Shown: positions 34,460-46,957, counted from the stretch's first letter. The stretch is 64,000 nt of DNA from Diphasiastrum complanatum (GCA_029204225.1 CM055111.1:14403011-14467010); one strand, 5' to 3'. A program made the numbers and translations. The notes: generated by a model from the letters alone, not told the origin.

Positions 34460-37400
34460 CTAACCACAGCTTGTATTCTCCGAAAAATCTCCCATATCAT
34501 TCAAAGCTTTACGAATGGCCTCTTCACGCTCCTAGTAAGAGAGCCCACTGAAGGTTATTAAAAACATTTGAACTGAAAGGGTTAAAAAGATGGCAAAATG
34601 GAGATGTCTACCTCCCTCGTGTCAGATTTGGAGAAGCAATCTATTCTTTGAAGTAAAACACTTGCAAAATCGAACTCATGTAAAAAGCTCAAGATTGGTT
34701 AGCCAGATGTTTACCTTTGCAGCCCTCTTCAGATTTTCAATTTTGTTGAGGTCAAGCTGATCCAGGAGATCGATCTACATATAGAAGAGCTTTCTGAGGA
34801 ATCAGTGTGCACCCAAAACTTTTGACAGAGATCCCAAAGAAAACTTGGGAAGGGAAACCATTTTGTCATTTTATACTACAAAAGAAAAAAGAGACAAAAT
34901 TTCGTGTCTACTTATAGATCAATAAAGGCAGATCATAACCACACAGAATTTTACAAAATATCTAATATCAACGATGCAGTTCTCAAGTAATTCCTCATGT
35001 ATTTGAAACAAGCAAGAAGAAAACACTTACTAATGCTTCTTATCAACATCTCGGCATTCCACAGTACACACACAGTACACACGAAAAGATGTAAAATATA
35101 GCACGAAGCTTGTATATCACAAAAAATTTGAAAATCCAAACGCTTGCCATTGATGCTCAGAATTGTCCCAAATACTTACAAGTAAGTTAATGAGGATCGT
35201 GTTGTAACAACTTGCAGTAAAAAATTCAAATCCACAGGTATCCACAGCATTTGTGAAGTATGAAATTAAGGACGAGACTTGACAGCAAGCACTGATTAAA
35301 AGTTCCAAACATTTGCCAGACATGTTTGAAGCCATAGTAAGGAAACTCACACGGGTGTTACACTAAGCAGGGAAGGGATGGGATGCATATATACACAATT
35401 ATTTCTTGCAAGTTCAATCCAACACTGGGCTCCTACAAGAAAAATCTGACACGTCGGGGTTTAAAAGGAGTTTGAACAAAAATATGCTTGAAAACTAGAT
35501 ACTTAAACTTTGGCATACACTTATTAGTGACAATCAACAGCTAGGAAATCTTTTGCAAGGTAAACTTCACTGTAGATGTAGCACAACCTGTTACAAATGA
35601 CGTTTACAAAATTGTAAATGCCAATGTGATTCACGTAGAAGCATTAGTGAGCGTGATGATGACCTGTGATCTATATACAGGTAATTCCTCCAAAAATACT
35701 TACAAAATGAATCGTTGCACTCACCTCTTTTATAAATTCTTCTAAAATTGATTGCTCAGAATGTACTAAATCTTCCCTATGCAAAATGGTTGTGCAAACT
35801 GCAGTCACGTTTTCATCGCCTGTTGCTGTGACAGGTAGAGAAATTGTTTCAGGAAGTTTATTGTAACCACCACCTGATGTGTGTCGCACTTGATGGCAAC
35901 CTCGACTTAACTTACTAATGCCTCGCCCCCGCCCCCTATTATTTCTACTTATGGGCCCTCTTCCATGTCTCAGTTCTGATTTTCCACCTTGGATCCAAGT
36001 GTCTGCTTTAATTTGTGATTCCCATGGCAAGATCTGTACATATATATTTAGCCAGTCTTGTCAAAATGTCATTTGATGTCTTTTCCACAAAACTAAAGAG
36101 TAACAATACTACTAACAAACAATGTGTGCAGTCTTTTATTCCATCAAAAGACATTTCAGAAAACAAAATTCTGGAAATGGGCAGAAATCCCAAGCAGATT
36201 CTAACATAGAAAAAAAGTTCAAAATAAAACTATACAAGGGCAAGACATCTACACAGTTGTCTTGTTAGCAAACATTGTGAAATATCTCTTCAAAGTATGG
36301 AGTACAAATAACTTTGAGAAGGGAAATCTGAAATTATGTCCCAAAGGCTTGCAACAGAAACAAAGCTAACATTCCAATGTCACTCAAGAACAGCTGTGAC
36401 AAAGAAAGGGTAGAACACAGATTGACTGATCAACCATTTAACAACAAAGATTAAAAATCTGAAGTATATAGAAGTTAGATCCAACCTAAGCTATTCAATC
36501 TCCAAAGAACCAGGATCCATCATTCCTTTGTCTAACAACCATAGAAACCCATTCCAAAACCATAGAAAACAGTGCTAATCGCATTTGGTTTCAGAACATG
36601 AGATTAGTCAAGGATATTTCAAACATTTGCGAAGGAAAAGATGATGATAGAGTGGGATCTGGCCTATAATGTTAAGTTGAAAGTTGACTTTATTCCACAG
36701 ATACAGGTTTCAAATCTTTTGGTCCAAAATGTACCGTTCCATATGTACAGAACAACCAAGATTGAGTTGCAAAGAAACAACCTTCAGGACCATAATCTAT
36801 GCCATAGTTGCAGCTCACGATCCAGATAATTGTGGACTGCGTTCTAGTAACTCCCGTTAGGGTTTTCTAGGACATGGCCCAGTTTTACTTTTTGGGTTTT
36901 ATGAAGAGTTTAGGGTTTGATGTGTCAGTGTTTAATTTTAGTTTTTAAAACAATTCATTTCCAATGCCTAAAATGCATTTTTAGTGGGTTTTTATTTTCT
37001 TCTCTAGTTTTAAAAAAAATCCGTTCCAGACAGCAATCTGCTGTCTGGAATGTTCATTCTATCACGATCTTCTGCAATGAGGATCTATGCAATTGGTTTT
37101 GGCCTCTTAAATCACTGTTCCTCGTTTTAGAAAAACTGTGAGTCAAAGACTTTGAAACCAGGTTTCAGCCTGATCTTTTCAAAAAAGAAAAGAATCTTTA
37201 AGATTCAGGAATTTCAGAACACTGGAGCGCTGTTTCTGTGAGACCTAGTTTTTAATGGCTAAACCTTTTCTTGAAGGGTGCCCCATTCACACCCATATTT
37301 ATCAATATTTTAGAATCTTTTTACAAAGACTAGCCATGTTTATTAGTATTTGAGATCTTTTTACAAAGAGGGTGCAAAAGAGTTGGCCCACTTTCATTGT

Positions 37401-40400
37401 CCTTGGAACATTTAAGAGGATAGTCATATGTGCAAGAACGTTGGTACAAGAGATCATTGAACATCAAGAGAAAATGCTTTTACACCTTTGAAGACCTTTG
37501 AGACACAACAAGGGAGTAGTCGCTGGCCTTGGAGTGGAATGTTGATTGTTAAAATATGTACTGAGTCTTGGTGAATGTATGGTATGTTGTAACTAGATGA
37601 AGATTCCAACTTTACTTTGAGGTGAACCCTAAAGTCTACATCATGTATTGTGCAAGGATTGTCCTCCCTTTTTCCTTGTCATTTGAACAAATTGAAACAC
37701 CCCAATGTGAGACATTTGAACCGTTTTTTTATGTGGCTCAAATCAACTTCATTCTTCATTTTTTTGTCCAAAAAAATGACCATTTGCAACTTATATACAA
37801 GTAGGATTGGTTACAATGTCATCCAAAGCTCAAAGTAACACTATGAATACGAGAAACATCTCCAATGGAGATCTTGCTTCAAATGAGTTGTAGTAAATTC
37901 TTTTGCCACTTGAGAACTCTAAACCAACCCAATGATGAAATGGTAGACAAGTGAATTAGCTTAGATTCCCTTTGGCCCTTTGGGGACCACAAAACATCAA
38001 GGACCCTCTTTTCTTGGGGTCTCGAAACAAGAAAAAAAAATGCAACATAAAGCTGACATTTGAAACCAATTTCAAACATTGGAGTTTCCAAACATGCAAG
38101 GTTGCAATTATTGTTGCATCTTACACATCTAATCCCTAAATCATCACACAATACACTCATGATTCAATAAGTTTGATTTCCAAAACTTTGGTCACTTACT
38201 AAATATATAAAACTTGCATTCTAGAGTCTACGAGTTCTTAACTCGCAAAAATAAATGGACTTGAATCTGTCCATGTGTTATGGACACATATGACATAGTC
38301 CGACCTTCTTTATTTTTGGCCACAGAAGTAGCCACATTCTTTTGGGGCCCATTGGTAAAATTTGCAAGCCTATTTTATTATTTTAAAACCCCTTTAATTG
38401 AATAAGACTATTTTATTGGATAAGATTAGAACATTCTAGACTTATCCCACATTAGTATAAATAGAGGCATGTAGATCATCGCTTATACCATGAGGGGCTC
38501 TTTGTGTTCCTCATCATTTAGACATTTGCCCTAAGCTATTATTTGAAGCTTATTATTCTAGGTTTCTGTTACAACTCCCTCCATCTTCCGATAACTACAT
38601 GATCATTCCACACCCAACATGCATGACGAACGCACTATTACCACCCATCCATAATCACAACCCCATGCACTGGAGTAAACGACACCTTCATGCCTGGATG
38701 AACCTCCAACAACAACCAATGTCCCATACCACTGGTAATCAATCTCACCCCTCTCTAGACACATCTCCTGGCCTGGACATATATTTTAACTCTCACATGC
38801 TCTCCATCTACCTCCTCCTAGGCAAAGTAAATGAATTGCAAAAGGGCTCCCTCATCTCTATATATTCATAGAGCAAGTAGTCCCCTCATCAAGCACGGTC
38901 CAATTAGTGACATGTGCCATCCTAGGATGCTGACAAGTGGCACCCAAACATGTTTGTAACCCTAGACCTGCATGCCACCCCCTGCGAGGCTATCAAAATT
39001 GGGTGTCGTACCATTATGGTACATAATGTTCCCTCCCCCATAGAAGCTTCCTTCTATGGGAGAGAAATGTCACATGTACTTTGAATCCCTTGCCCAATGT
39101 AAATTGTAAATTGTAATTATTAAATTGTAAATGGCTAAGTCACTGGCCTGTGGAGACAATTGTAAATTGAAATGTAAATATCTGTTATACTGACTAATTC
39201 TAAGATAGCCAAGGGGTTGCTGGTCTCACAAGACTCTGTTGGACTAAGTCATTGACCTTCTAAAAGTAGGAAAGGTTGACCGGTCAACGTGGCACGTGTC
39301 ATATGCTCACTAGGACACTTGGTCAAGTGTATGAGTGACACTTGTGACGGTCAATGGACGGGTCAACAGGACGTGTCATGCTGACACATGTCAGATTGTC
39401 CAGCTACTAGCTTGCCTATGTGTCAGGATACTGCCAAGTGGCAAGTGTCGATTGTGCATGGAGTTTACCATGTGTCGACTGTTAGAAGATTCTGGTGAAG
39501 ATTCATCTAACGGATTCTAGATGCCGAACATGCGTAATGATATCTAGTTCAGAAATCGAGCCGCCAGACTACACTATGGAGCGTCGACAATTAACCAGGA
39601 GTTCCAGAATCAAGATTTACCGAGAATGCCAATATCAGAAGGTCGACGAGTCGCGGACCGGCCAATGAGCAAAACCAAAGCCCAGTGCCTCCCCAACATA
39701 TCTTACGACGACAGGAATGAAAGCATGGCCGAGTCGGCAAAGAAACTCAGATCTAATTGTAAATATAATGTCAGACACCCTTAGAAGGTGCATTGTACTT
39801 GTAAGTCGATGGCATGAGAAATAGAAATAGATCTATGCTTCAATGGGCCAATAATAAGAAAGGACCCAAGTAGTTTAAAATGCATTTTGGCTTTTAACTT
39901 TTTAAGATAATCAAGTTGTTATGGCACATGGTTTTTGGGTGAACCAAAAACCCTAACCCTAGCTTTGTCTATAAGTAGGGATGTGACACCATGAAAATGG
40001 ATAGAAGGATCCCAATAATCTCCTCGAGAACTCTCCAGAACTCATCACCGAACACAGTGGACTGGAAAAATGCCGCATGTGGGAGGTCTGGAAAGTCCCT
40101 GAAGGCCTCGCTGGAAACCATCCGCCGCAATGCGTCCTTCACCACCACCAATCGCTCTAGCACCAAGAAAAGTAAAACGCAAAGCGTGTGGGTGCTGGCT
40201 TCTTCAGGTTTAGGGTCGAGAAGGTTCGGAATAGGGCCAACACACGCCTCTTCTTGGTGACAAAAGTGACCAGGCGCATGGCCGTAGAAGTGATCTGCAA
40301 TACAGACATCCAGTAAAAAGTTTAGACAGTAGTTGAGATGTGGTCAGCAGCATCGAAAGAAGAAAGCATAGCAAATAGAAAAAAACTATACCTCTCTGAT

Positions 40401-43400
40401 CCATGGAAGCGCACACAGGTCATGGATGAGCAAGTCTATGCAATGTGACAGGGTGTCCACACAATGTTGGGGTGCTCTCTCATCATAATCTTGCCCATAT
40501 GCTTGCAGTTCGAGGCGTTGTCGGTGACAACCTGAACCAGATGCTCCACCCCGATGTCAGCAATAACATCTCTAACATGCTCCCATGTAAAGTCTGCCGT
40601 GATGGCTCCACCACCTCGAGTGGCATCCACGCCACGCAGGAATACTGTGCCAAGCGGGCAAGAAACCAAGATATTGATGACGGATCATCGGCGAACGTTG
40701 GTCCATCCATCACTCAATATCGTGCATCCATACCTCCCACAAAACACCCATTAGCCACATGCAAAAATTGCGCCACCAGTAAACCCTAAACACATGCAAA
40801 GAGATAATAAAGACTAGGTACTTACTCCTGTCAAGCTAAATGAATGGAACTCAGCTCCCGCGTGATGGTCTCCTCCTCCTGACGAAGCAACCTGCCTCGT
40901 AGTGCCTTTCACCTAGGAGGTGTCCATGTAGCATCCACGGCCGCCATCTCCCTGAACACCCAAGTGTCAACAACAGCAAAAGGAATGCCGCACTCGTAAA
41001 AGAACTGGCCACACAGTCGAGTGCACCGGGCTTGCTGCTCTTTCCGCCACCCGCATCGATCAAGGGTCTATTGCCTGGGCCTAACCCCTCTCTGCTGTAT
41101 ATATGGCGCTCATGGTCTAGCATGCCCAACGGATGCCTGATCTGTGGGTGTGTCACTCTCTCTGGCAGCAGATGCCGAAGCATGTGGTGCATCTGTTGCT
41201 GAGGAGGAGGGACGAGAAGGACCTGCTGCCGCTAAACCAACATGCTCATCTGATGGTTGTGTTGTTGCTGCGGATGGAACTGAAGGTGCTATACTAGGCC
41301 CTGCACCTATACCATGCTCTGCCCGTGATGTACTGGGCCCTACACCTGTACCATGCTCTCCCGTGATGTACTGGGCCCTGAACCTGTACCATGCCCAGCC
41401 CGTGATGTACTATGCCCTGCAGCTATACCATGCCCTTCCCGTGATGTACCAATACCCGTGGTAGGCCCTGCCTGCCGGCCTGTGAGCCCTACTGCCTACC
41501 TGTAGCTGCTCCTGCTACCTGTCCCTGTCTAGAATCCTGTGATGTAGTGCCGGGCCCGTACATGGTAGACAACCTCTGTAGATCCTCATCAGAAATCCTG
41601 GGGCAATCAGATATGCCCAATGTCCTCCCATCTGGCCCTCTGGCCCGCAACAAGTGAGCCCTAACCCTGGTGAGTGATCCCGTGAAGTGAAACATCACCT
41701 GAATCGGTTTCCAACAAGTCATTTTGTGAAAATGGCAAAAATACACAAGCATTTGGAATGTGGTGTTCAAATCTCGCCAGGCATGCCGTAACGACTGAAA
41801 CTGACATCTTAGGAATCACCTGGGCATGAAGAAAGGTGGTCTAGAGCCAAACTACGCTCGATTTGGTTGCCTACAGCTCAATGTCAACACTTGCAAAAAA
41901 ACTAACCTACACTTACCAAATATCGGAAACTGGTCGTTTTGCTTTCCACGAAGCTTAGATCCCCCCGGCACGGTGCACACCACCTCCATATCACCGAGTA
42001 GATGCCTGCCGACTATTCACTTGCGAAGATCCGACGCCCATAGCTCACAGAAAAAAAATTTTGCCTCCTCCACGGCTGGTGCGGTTCTGTCCGCGAGGCC
42101 ACCCGAAATGCATAAACATGATTTTTTTTTTTCAACGATTCTTTGCAGCAAATCGCAAGATTCGCGAATCGCAAAACCAGCGAATCACGATTCGCTGCAT
42201 CTGAACTTTAAAGCACCGACCATATAAATGATAAATGTAACAAACATATGGTAATCCATTTGTTGAAAGAGAAAAAGAACCATAATATTATTTGATGGCC
42301 ATGACACATTTTGAATAAAATTCTCACAAGATATTGCATAACCTTCATGGTAATAAAACTTAAAAGCAAGTTTCCACGGCTGCAAGGGGTGACACCAATA
42401 GCACGAAGTTCAAATCAATGTTTCAAGGACTAATTGGAATCAGCTGATTCGTCCGAATCTACATACTTGAATTTACTTGTTTCCTAGGATGTACCAGTTT
42501 GTATATGAAAAAATAGCAATAATGTTTTTCCTTTTGCTTCTTCACACATATAAAAAGCTGAAAATTCTAACATAACTATGATCAAACTAAATACTCCAGA
42601 ATAAACTTTTTGAAACCTAAGGCACAATGTATTTGAGCATACAAGTAGAGCTAAGTAATGTTCATTTCAAAAACAAAACATAAGGGGGAAAAGGCCTAGG
42701 AAAAATAAGAGAGCAACTAACTTCCTTAGGCTGCTTTCTCTTAGGCCAACTTGCTTTTCCACCGTTTGGATTTGCAGCTCGTTCAATTGCAGGAGTGTGT
42801 GCCGACTTTGCAAGAGGCACTGACATACTTAAAAGGCCTTGAGAAGCATCCAACTTTTTGTGCTTTTTAAGTGATTTTGTATTCTCTCTTTTGGGATTTG
42901 CATGAGATTGTGCTGAAAGTTTCCTTAGACATGCGAGATATTTTTTCACACCAACTCCACCTTCCCTGTGTATATCCATCCAAAATCACCGAGAGCTTAG
43001 ACAGGATTCGATTTGAAGTTCCCTGCTGCTGATTGCAAAAATCTTTTCATATTCATAGATGTAGCCCTTTTCTATTTTTAAGACCAATATGGCTACACAA
43101 AAAATTCAATGCAGAAGAACAAGCAGCAGATTAAAGCAAAAATCTGCAGCTCAAAAGGAAAGTTCATCAATAAGATCAAGAACAGTCCTGAAATTTTGCT
43201 TTCATCATCGGAGCAAGTAATTGGCTACAAAACTGTCATGTTGCTTTACCGTGTCCTACACATAGTGTGTGCAGTTTCAATAATCCCCAAAAAAGAACGA
43301 TGCTCTTCATCAGAGATTCTCAGCTCTTTACGCAAATCTGTCATCAGTCTCTCCTTGGCCTGTAAAGATGAAAACTATGAAAATAATGTTCTACGCATTT

Positions 43401-43654
43401 GCTATGTCATCAGATGGTATATTCAACACAAACACAAAAAAGGATTTCAAATTGTAGGGCTAATCAACCAAACAACATACCCAAGTGATGGCCTCTGATT
43501 GAGCTCCAAACGCTCGAAGAACACCTATATAAGCATCCAGCTCAAGTTTTCTCATGTGTTGATCAAAAACAGTGAACTCGAAGGGAACATCTGCTACATT
43601 GCTAACAGGCATAACTTCAGCTACTATGTGAGAGCGAAAGTGATGCTGTTGCAT
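34460..43654 (-). CDS. EMSY-like ENT-domain protein, six recognised exons
   Basis: Minus-strand exons: 43481-43654, 43250-43359, 42722-42965, 35725-36033, 34715-34774 and 34460-34531. All have GT/AG borders, keep frame and total 322 aa. The start ATG at 43654 follows an in-frame TGA two codons upstream. Exons 1-2 encode the ENT domain (KLELDAYIGVLRAFGAQSEA, then ITW, then AKERLMTDLRKELRISDEEH), diagnostic of plant EMSY-LIKE proteins, nuclear chromatin-associated factors linked to immunity and flowering. Exon 3 is a Lys/Ser-rich linker. Exon 4 (ILPWESQIKADTW, then a Gly/Arg-rich stretch with RNNRGRGRG, then TTILHREDLVHSEQSILEEF) and exons 5-6 (DLLDQLDLNKIENLKRAAK, EREEAIRKALNDMGDFSEN) match the post-Agenet linker and C-terminal coiled coil. 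The Agenet/Tudor exon normally between exons 3 and 4 was not found in the 6.7-kb intron, which carries a hAT relic. Phases at both sides are 0, so joining exon 3 to exon 4 keeps frame. Either the exon is unrecognised or it is lost. Confidence 0.75.
37024..37050. repeat. Perfect 12-bp inverted repeat, 3-nt loop
   Basis: TTCCAGACAGCA atc TGCTGTCTGGAA, within the large intron of the ENT-domain gene. No element boundary could be attached to it. Confidence 0.85.
38456..38463 (+). promoter_or_regulatory. LTR-like TATA box (TATAAATAG)
   Basis: The context agtataaatagaggcatg, with a downstream leader lacking ORFs, has the look of the U3/R part of a plant LTR. Flanking tips were not identified, so it is only a candidate promoter, on the strand opposite to the host gene. 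Confidence 0.35.
39008..39060. repeat. Two adjacent perfect hairpins
   Basis: GTACCAT t ATGGTAC (39008-39022) and CCCATAGAAG cttc CTTCTATGGG (39037-39060) are both perfect palindromic stems 14 bp apart. They sit in probable LTR sequence in the large intron of the ENT-domain gene. Confidence 0.85.
39250..39990 (+). repeat. LTR-like segment with repeated CACGTGTC-type motifs and TATA
   Basis: Between 39270 and 39480 the motif [AG]C[AG]TGTCA and its complement recur about eight times (for example gcacgtgtca near 39292, gacgtgtcatgctgacacat near 39371, catgtgtcga near 39470). A TATA-like tctataagtaggg lies at about 39968. The segment abuts the truncated end of the hAT transposase remnant at about 39995. 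It is probably an LTR U3 region that cut off the hAT copy. Boundaries are uncertain. Confidence 0.4.
39995..41810 (-). pseudogene. hAT transposase pseudogene (BED finger, DUF659), truncated
   Basis: Minus-strand pieces in order: a BED-finger-like N terminus (TGSLTRVRAHLLRARG and ISDCPRISDEDLQRL, 41590-41690); a Gly/Ser-rich repetitive linker (41297-41451); the RLCGQFFYECGIPFAVVDTW segment (40960-41020); and DUF659 (VNCPLGTVFL-like VSCPLGTVFLRGVDA, VVTDNASN, IVWTPCH, 40436-40669). Then, after an intron-like break at about 40310-40390, come FVTKKRRVLALFRTFSTL, PAPTRFA and LERLVVVKDALRRMVSSEAF with DFPDLP. The hATC dimerisation domain is missing; the copy ends at about 39995 against LTR-like DNA. 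A frameshift at the CH/CIDLL motif and others in the linker show decay. It lies inside the largest intron of the ENT-domain gene, in the same orientation. Confidence 0.85.
41297..41451 (-). repeat. 39-bp minisatellite inside the hAT pseudogene (4 units)
   Basis: Units at 41297-41335, 41336-41373 (38 bp), 41374-41412 and 41413-41451 share the core ccgtgatgtac and cc.gtaccatgc. In the transposase frame (minus) they encode 13-residue repeats of the type GPSTSR.GHGTG. The second unit has lost one base, which shifts the frame. Confidence 0.8.
42120..42205. repeat. Palindrome-rich segment, possible hAT subterminal region
   Basis: gcaaatcgcaagattcgcga followed by atcgcaaaaccagcgaatca and cgattcgctgc: overlapping inverted copies of (g)cgaatcgc. 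It lies outside the BED-finger end of the hAT relic, where subterminal binding repeats would be. Similar texture recurs at 48281, 49199 and 49870. Confidence 0.4.
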
Positions 43655-46600
43655 GATTCACAGTTCTGCTCGAGATCCAATTGCAATCCCGAGGAAAGAA
43701 TGGCTTTGGCACAGAAATACATATGCAAAGTTAGTTGTTGAGAAAAAACATTAAGTATCACTAATTCAAGAAAACTTTTTTGATTTCCAGAACAGGTTGA
43801 GAGAAATTGAGCATCTCATTCCAGAAAAATTTATTGATTCTCACAACACAGGCACTATCATAACAACAATATAGTTCCATGTTGTAAGGAAAAACAACAC
43901 TGGTGGCATTTTCAAACTGCTAGGACCTTATTTGATACCATCTTGTGACAGTCAGAGGGAGATTGAGAAAATAGCTTTACATGAAGAACAACCTAAAGCA
44001 TAGAGGCGTAATGGGAAAGATTATTCTGAAATAGTTTTAGGCTCTATATTGACACTTTCTCAGAACTTAATCTGACCATAGGAATATAGCACCAGGCTAA
44101 TAAGATAAACTTCCATCGTCTTCTAGTTAGTTAAGCACAAGCTGCACACATGAAGTCAGAATGCAAGGATCGTATCACAGCCGCTGCACCACTAACATTC
44201 AGAACCTTGTGCTCCTTGGCATCGCCTACTTGGGATGCACGATGTACACATGGTGCATAATGATGCTAGCGCACATTAGCTACAATTACAAGAGAAAAAA
44301 AGAACTCAATTACATGCAGTCTAGAAGACTGCTCTACTGAAAAAATGAAATGGAAATGACTATTTGGAGTTATTTGAGATTGTTGTGCTCTGTTTCCTCA
44401 ATGGAAACTACAATTTTGCTAGTTTTGAAAATCGTCAATCATGTTTCTGCTCTCATAACTTCAAATCAAGCCAGCAAACAAAAACTTTGCACCACATACC
44501 TTCATATCACATCACATATGCTCAAAGATTATAACACCTCTAATATCTCGTAATCATGAAGTTTGGATAACCAATTCCCATATGTTACGTGCAAGAAAAA
44601 CAATAAGTTTTCATTAAAAAACCAAATATATTCGTTCTCACACGTATTATCTTCATGAATAATTGAGGTTAATATATAATATCTTTCAAAAAAAGAAAAG
44701 TCACAACATCGATACTACAAGATTATGACAAAATTAACATGGCAAACTTGATATTGTGAGACCACCTTACGCCATTTTTAAAGAAATTGACATAAATTTA
44801 CTAATCATATCAAATATTTATGCTCATAACAAAGTGTAGAATGTGGCATTGAAACAAAATAAAAAATCAAACATGTAAACTTTTAGACATGCACCAATAA
44901 TCATGTCGCCGAAGTCTTCAATAATAAACGAATTCAAATGAGGCTGACACACCCTATTTTTAGTATTTGAGAGTTTGGGGACTACAATTTGGAATCGGAG
45001 GCCTAATGATCATGCTAAAAATAATAATGTGTTTCGTTAAGTGTTGGATCCTCGGGGATCTTGGCAACATTGCCAGTACCAAATAGATTAAGTAACAATG
45101 GTTAATATTTTAATATCCATCTAATAAGAAAAAAGGACATTTGTTATTTCTTCCCTTGAGAGATTTTGTTAGTCTAGAACAATTCATGGTTCGTTACAAA
45201 AACTTGGCAAGATTCAATCAACAAAAGAAAGCCCGTAAAATGACAATAACATCATGCCATTGGATGGATTCTAGGACTAAATCATAATTATAGGACCACT
45301 TGAGAGGTCATGCAAGTGGAGTCAATAATTCCATAAGAAACTAGCAAAATATGGCATGGCCTTAGGGAATATAAGAAAGTGTCTAGGCATTCATTGACAC
45401 ATTTGCATCAATATTGGCCTAAGTTTTAGGATGAGCCTAGAGTTCATCGGGTCTAGGCGAAGCACTCATAACTAGTGGGATGGGTTTTGGGGTATGAGAC
45501 ACCAAGTCAACTATGTAGAGTAATCTAGAAGTTGTTATGAGATTGGCTCTCAAGCTCAGGGGTGAGCTTTTATTGAGAATTCTTGAGAAAGACAAGTTAG
45601 ATGTCACTCTTTAACAATAAAGGCCAAACCTACAAAGGCCAGCCAAGTTCTCATAGTTAAAGATGAGATCTGATAAAAAATTTCATAAATTGAGCTAAAA
45701 TTGACAACATCCTTTTGTTGAAGGTCATGTTCTGTGTGTACGTTAAGCAAACATCCCATTACTAGGAAATGAAGAAGTGGTGCACTAGTGGTTCAAGAGG
45801 ATTTGTTGCATCTTGGAAAATAGATGTTTGGAGTTTACAAGATCCGTGTTTGACCTTGCAAAGATTCATCTTTGGGAGATATCTTTGGTTTCAGTGTTCA
45901 CCTCAACAACCAACTAGTTCTCTCAAATCTCATAAGTGAATATTATTATACATATTTTGTTTACATTTCACTTTTCACCTATGACATACGTACCTATAGT
46001 CTTGTAACATAGGCATGAGCTCAAGTTTATGTTCTCTTAATATACATGTTAGATAAGCTATGGTCAAACTGAGATCATTAATGAAAAAGCATAGCTTTCC
46101 ACTATAGAATCCTTGCACGGAAAAGCCTCAAGATTGCCATCCTCACAGTCACGTGACGACGCAGGTTATGAATACAATCATAAACATGACATCAAATGAA
46201 GCACATGACAATACATGATAGTAAATAGCAATTCCCTACAAAGAATTACTGAATGAGCATCATATACCATCAATGGATAAACCCCTACAAGGAATATCAT
46301 GAGTAGTCTCCACAATCAGCAAGCTATCGAGAATCACAATTACCCTATTTATGCTAGCTAGAGGCTACTTGGGAGAACCTTGTAGAAGTCTAACCTTATT
46401 GCGACGAATCTAGGGAGGTACAAATTCAATGACAAAATTGGACGGAAAATGTTGAGCCGTCTTAATAGGGTCCAACCCCCATTTCATAAACATGTACAAG
46501 GGCCCTTGGCTAGAACATGATGTCCCAAAATAACCTGAAAGTAGAGGCAATATGTTATGGACGTGTATGTCCATACCAATGCATAAGTGGGATCAGTAGA

Positions 46601-46776
46601 CCAAGAAATAGCAAGCTTTGTCATGCTTGCTGCAATTTGTTCACTAATTAGAAGAGGCTCTATATTCATGAGCCTTATAGATGCCTTGGGTTGATGCTGC
46701 TTTCCACTCGTGGGCAATATGGATTCCCTTCTATATTCATGGACTTCATGACTGCCTTGCAATGTTGCTACTTTAC
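43655..46776. other. Upstream region of the ENT-domain gene and spacer
   Basis: The promoter and any non-coding 5' exon of the minus-strand ENT gene should lie in the first 1-2 kb, but no TATA box or 5' UTR junction was identified with confidence. From about 45000 on the sequence has no recognised gene or element. Confidence 0.4.
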
Positions 46777-46957
46777 ATTAGGAGCATAGTTGCATCGAAC
46801 CGCGGTTCGAACCTTTTTTCCCAAAGAAACCAAAAGCAAACGGTTTGAGCCGAACCCCGGTTCAAACCCAGCTAGCCAGTTTGAATCAGATCAAATTGGG
46901 AGCAAACCGTCGATTTGAATCGGTCGATTCAAATCGACTTGTAACTATGATTAGGAG
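46777..46957. mobile_element. hAT-type MITE, 165 bp, with perfect 8-bp target duplication
   Basis: The element 46785-46949 begins CATAGTTGCA and ends with the complement of CATAGTTACAA. It is flanked on both sides by ATTAGGAG (46777-46784 and 46950-46957), the 8-bp duplication typical of hAT elements. Inside is the perfect palindrome CGAACCGCGGTTCG (46796-46809) plus inverted cgatttgaatcg copies, typical of subterminal binding repeats. It has no coding capacity. Confidence 0.85.

Noticed and set aside
36560..36860. Minus-strand open frame as Agenet exon
   Set aside because: Open for about 60 codons, but with no Agenet residues and no matching phase-0 splice sites.
37024..37050. Rho-independent-type terminator
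   Set aside because: A perfect hairpin, but bacterial-style terminators are not relevant in plant nuclear DNA, and no U-run follows in a sensible place. Kept only as an inverted repeat.
41144..41464. 106-codon plus-strand frame with LGPAPIPCSARD repeats
   Set aside because: It is the antisense shadow of the repetitive linker in the minus-strand hAT transposase.
42185..42385. Minus-strand frame with VSWPSNN as the missing Agenet exon
   Set aside because: It has an acceptor-like ttgcag and a WP.NN phrase, but the rest shows none of the Agenet pattern (FYEA, Y...YD, EWV). Too weak to call.
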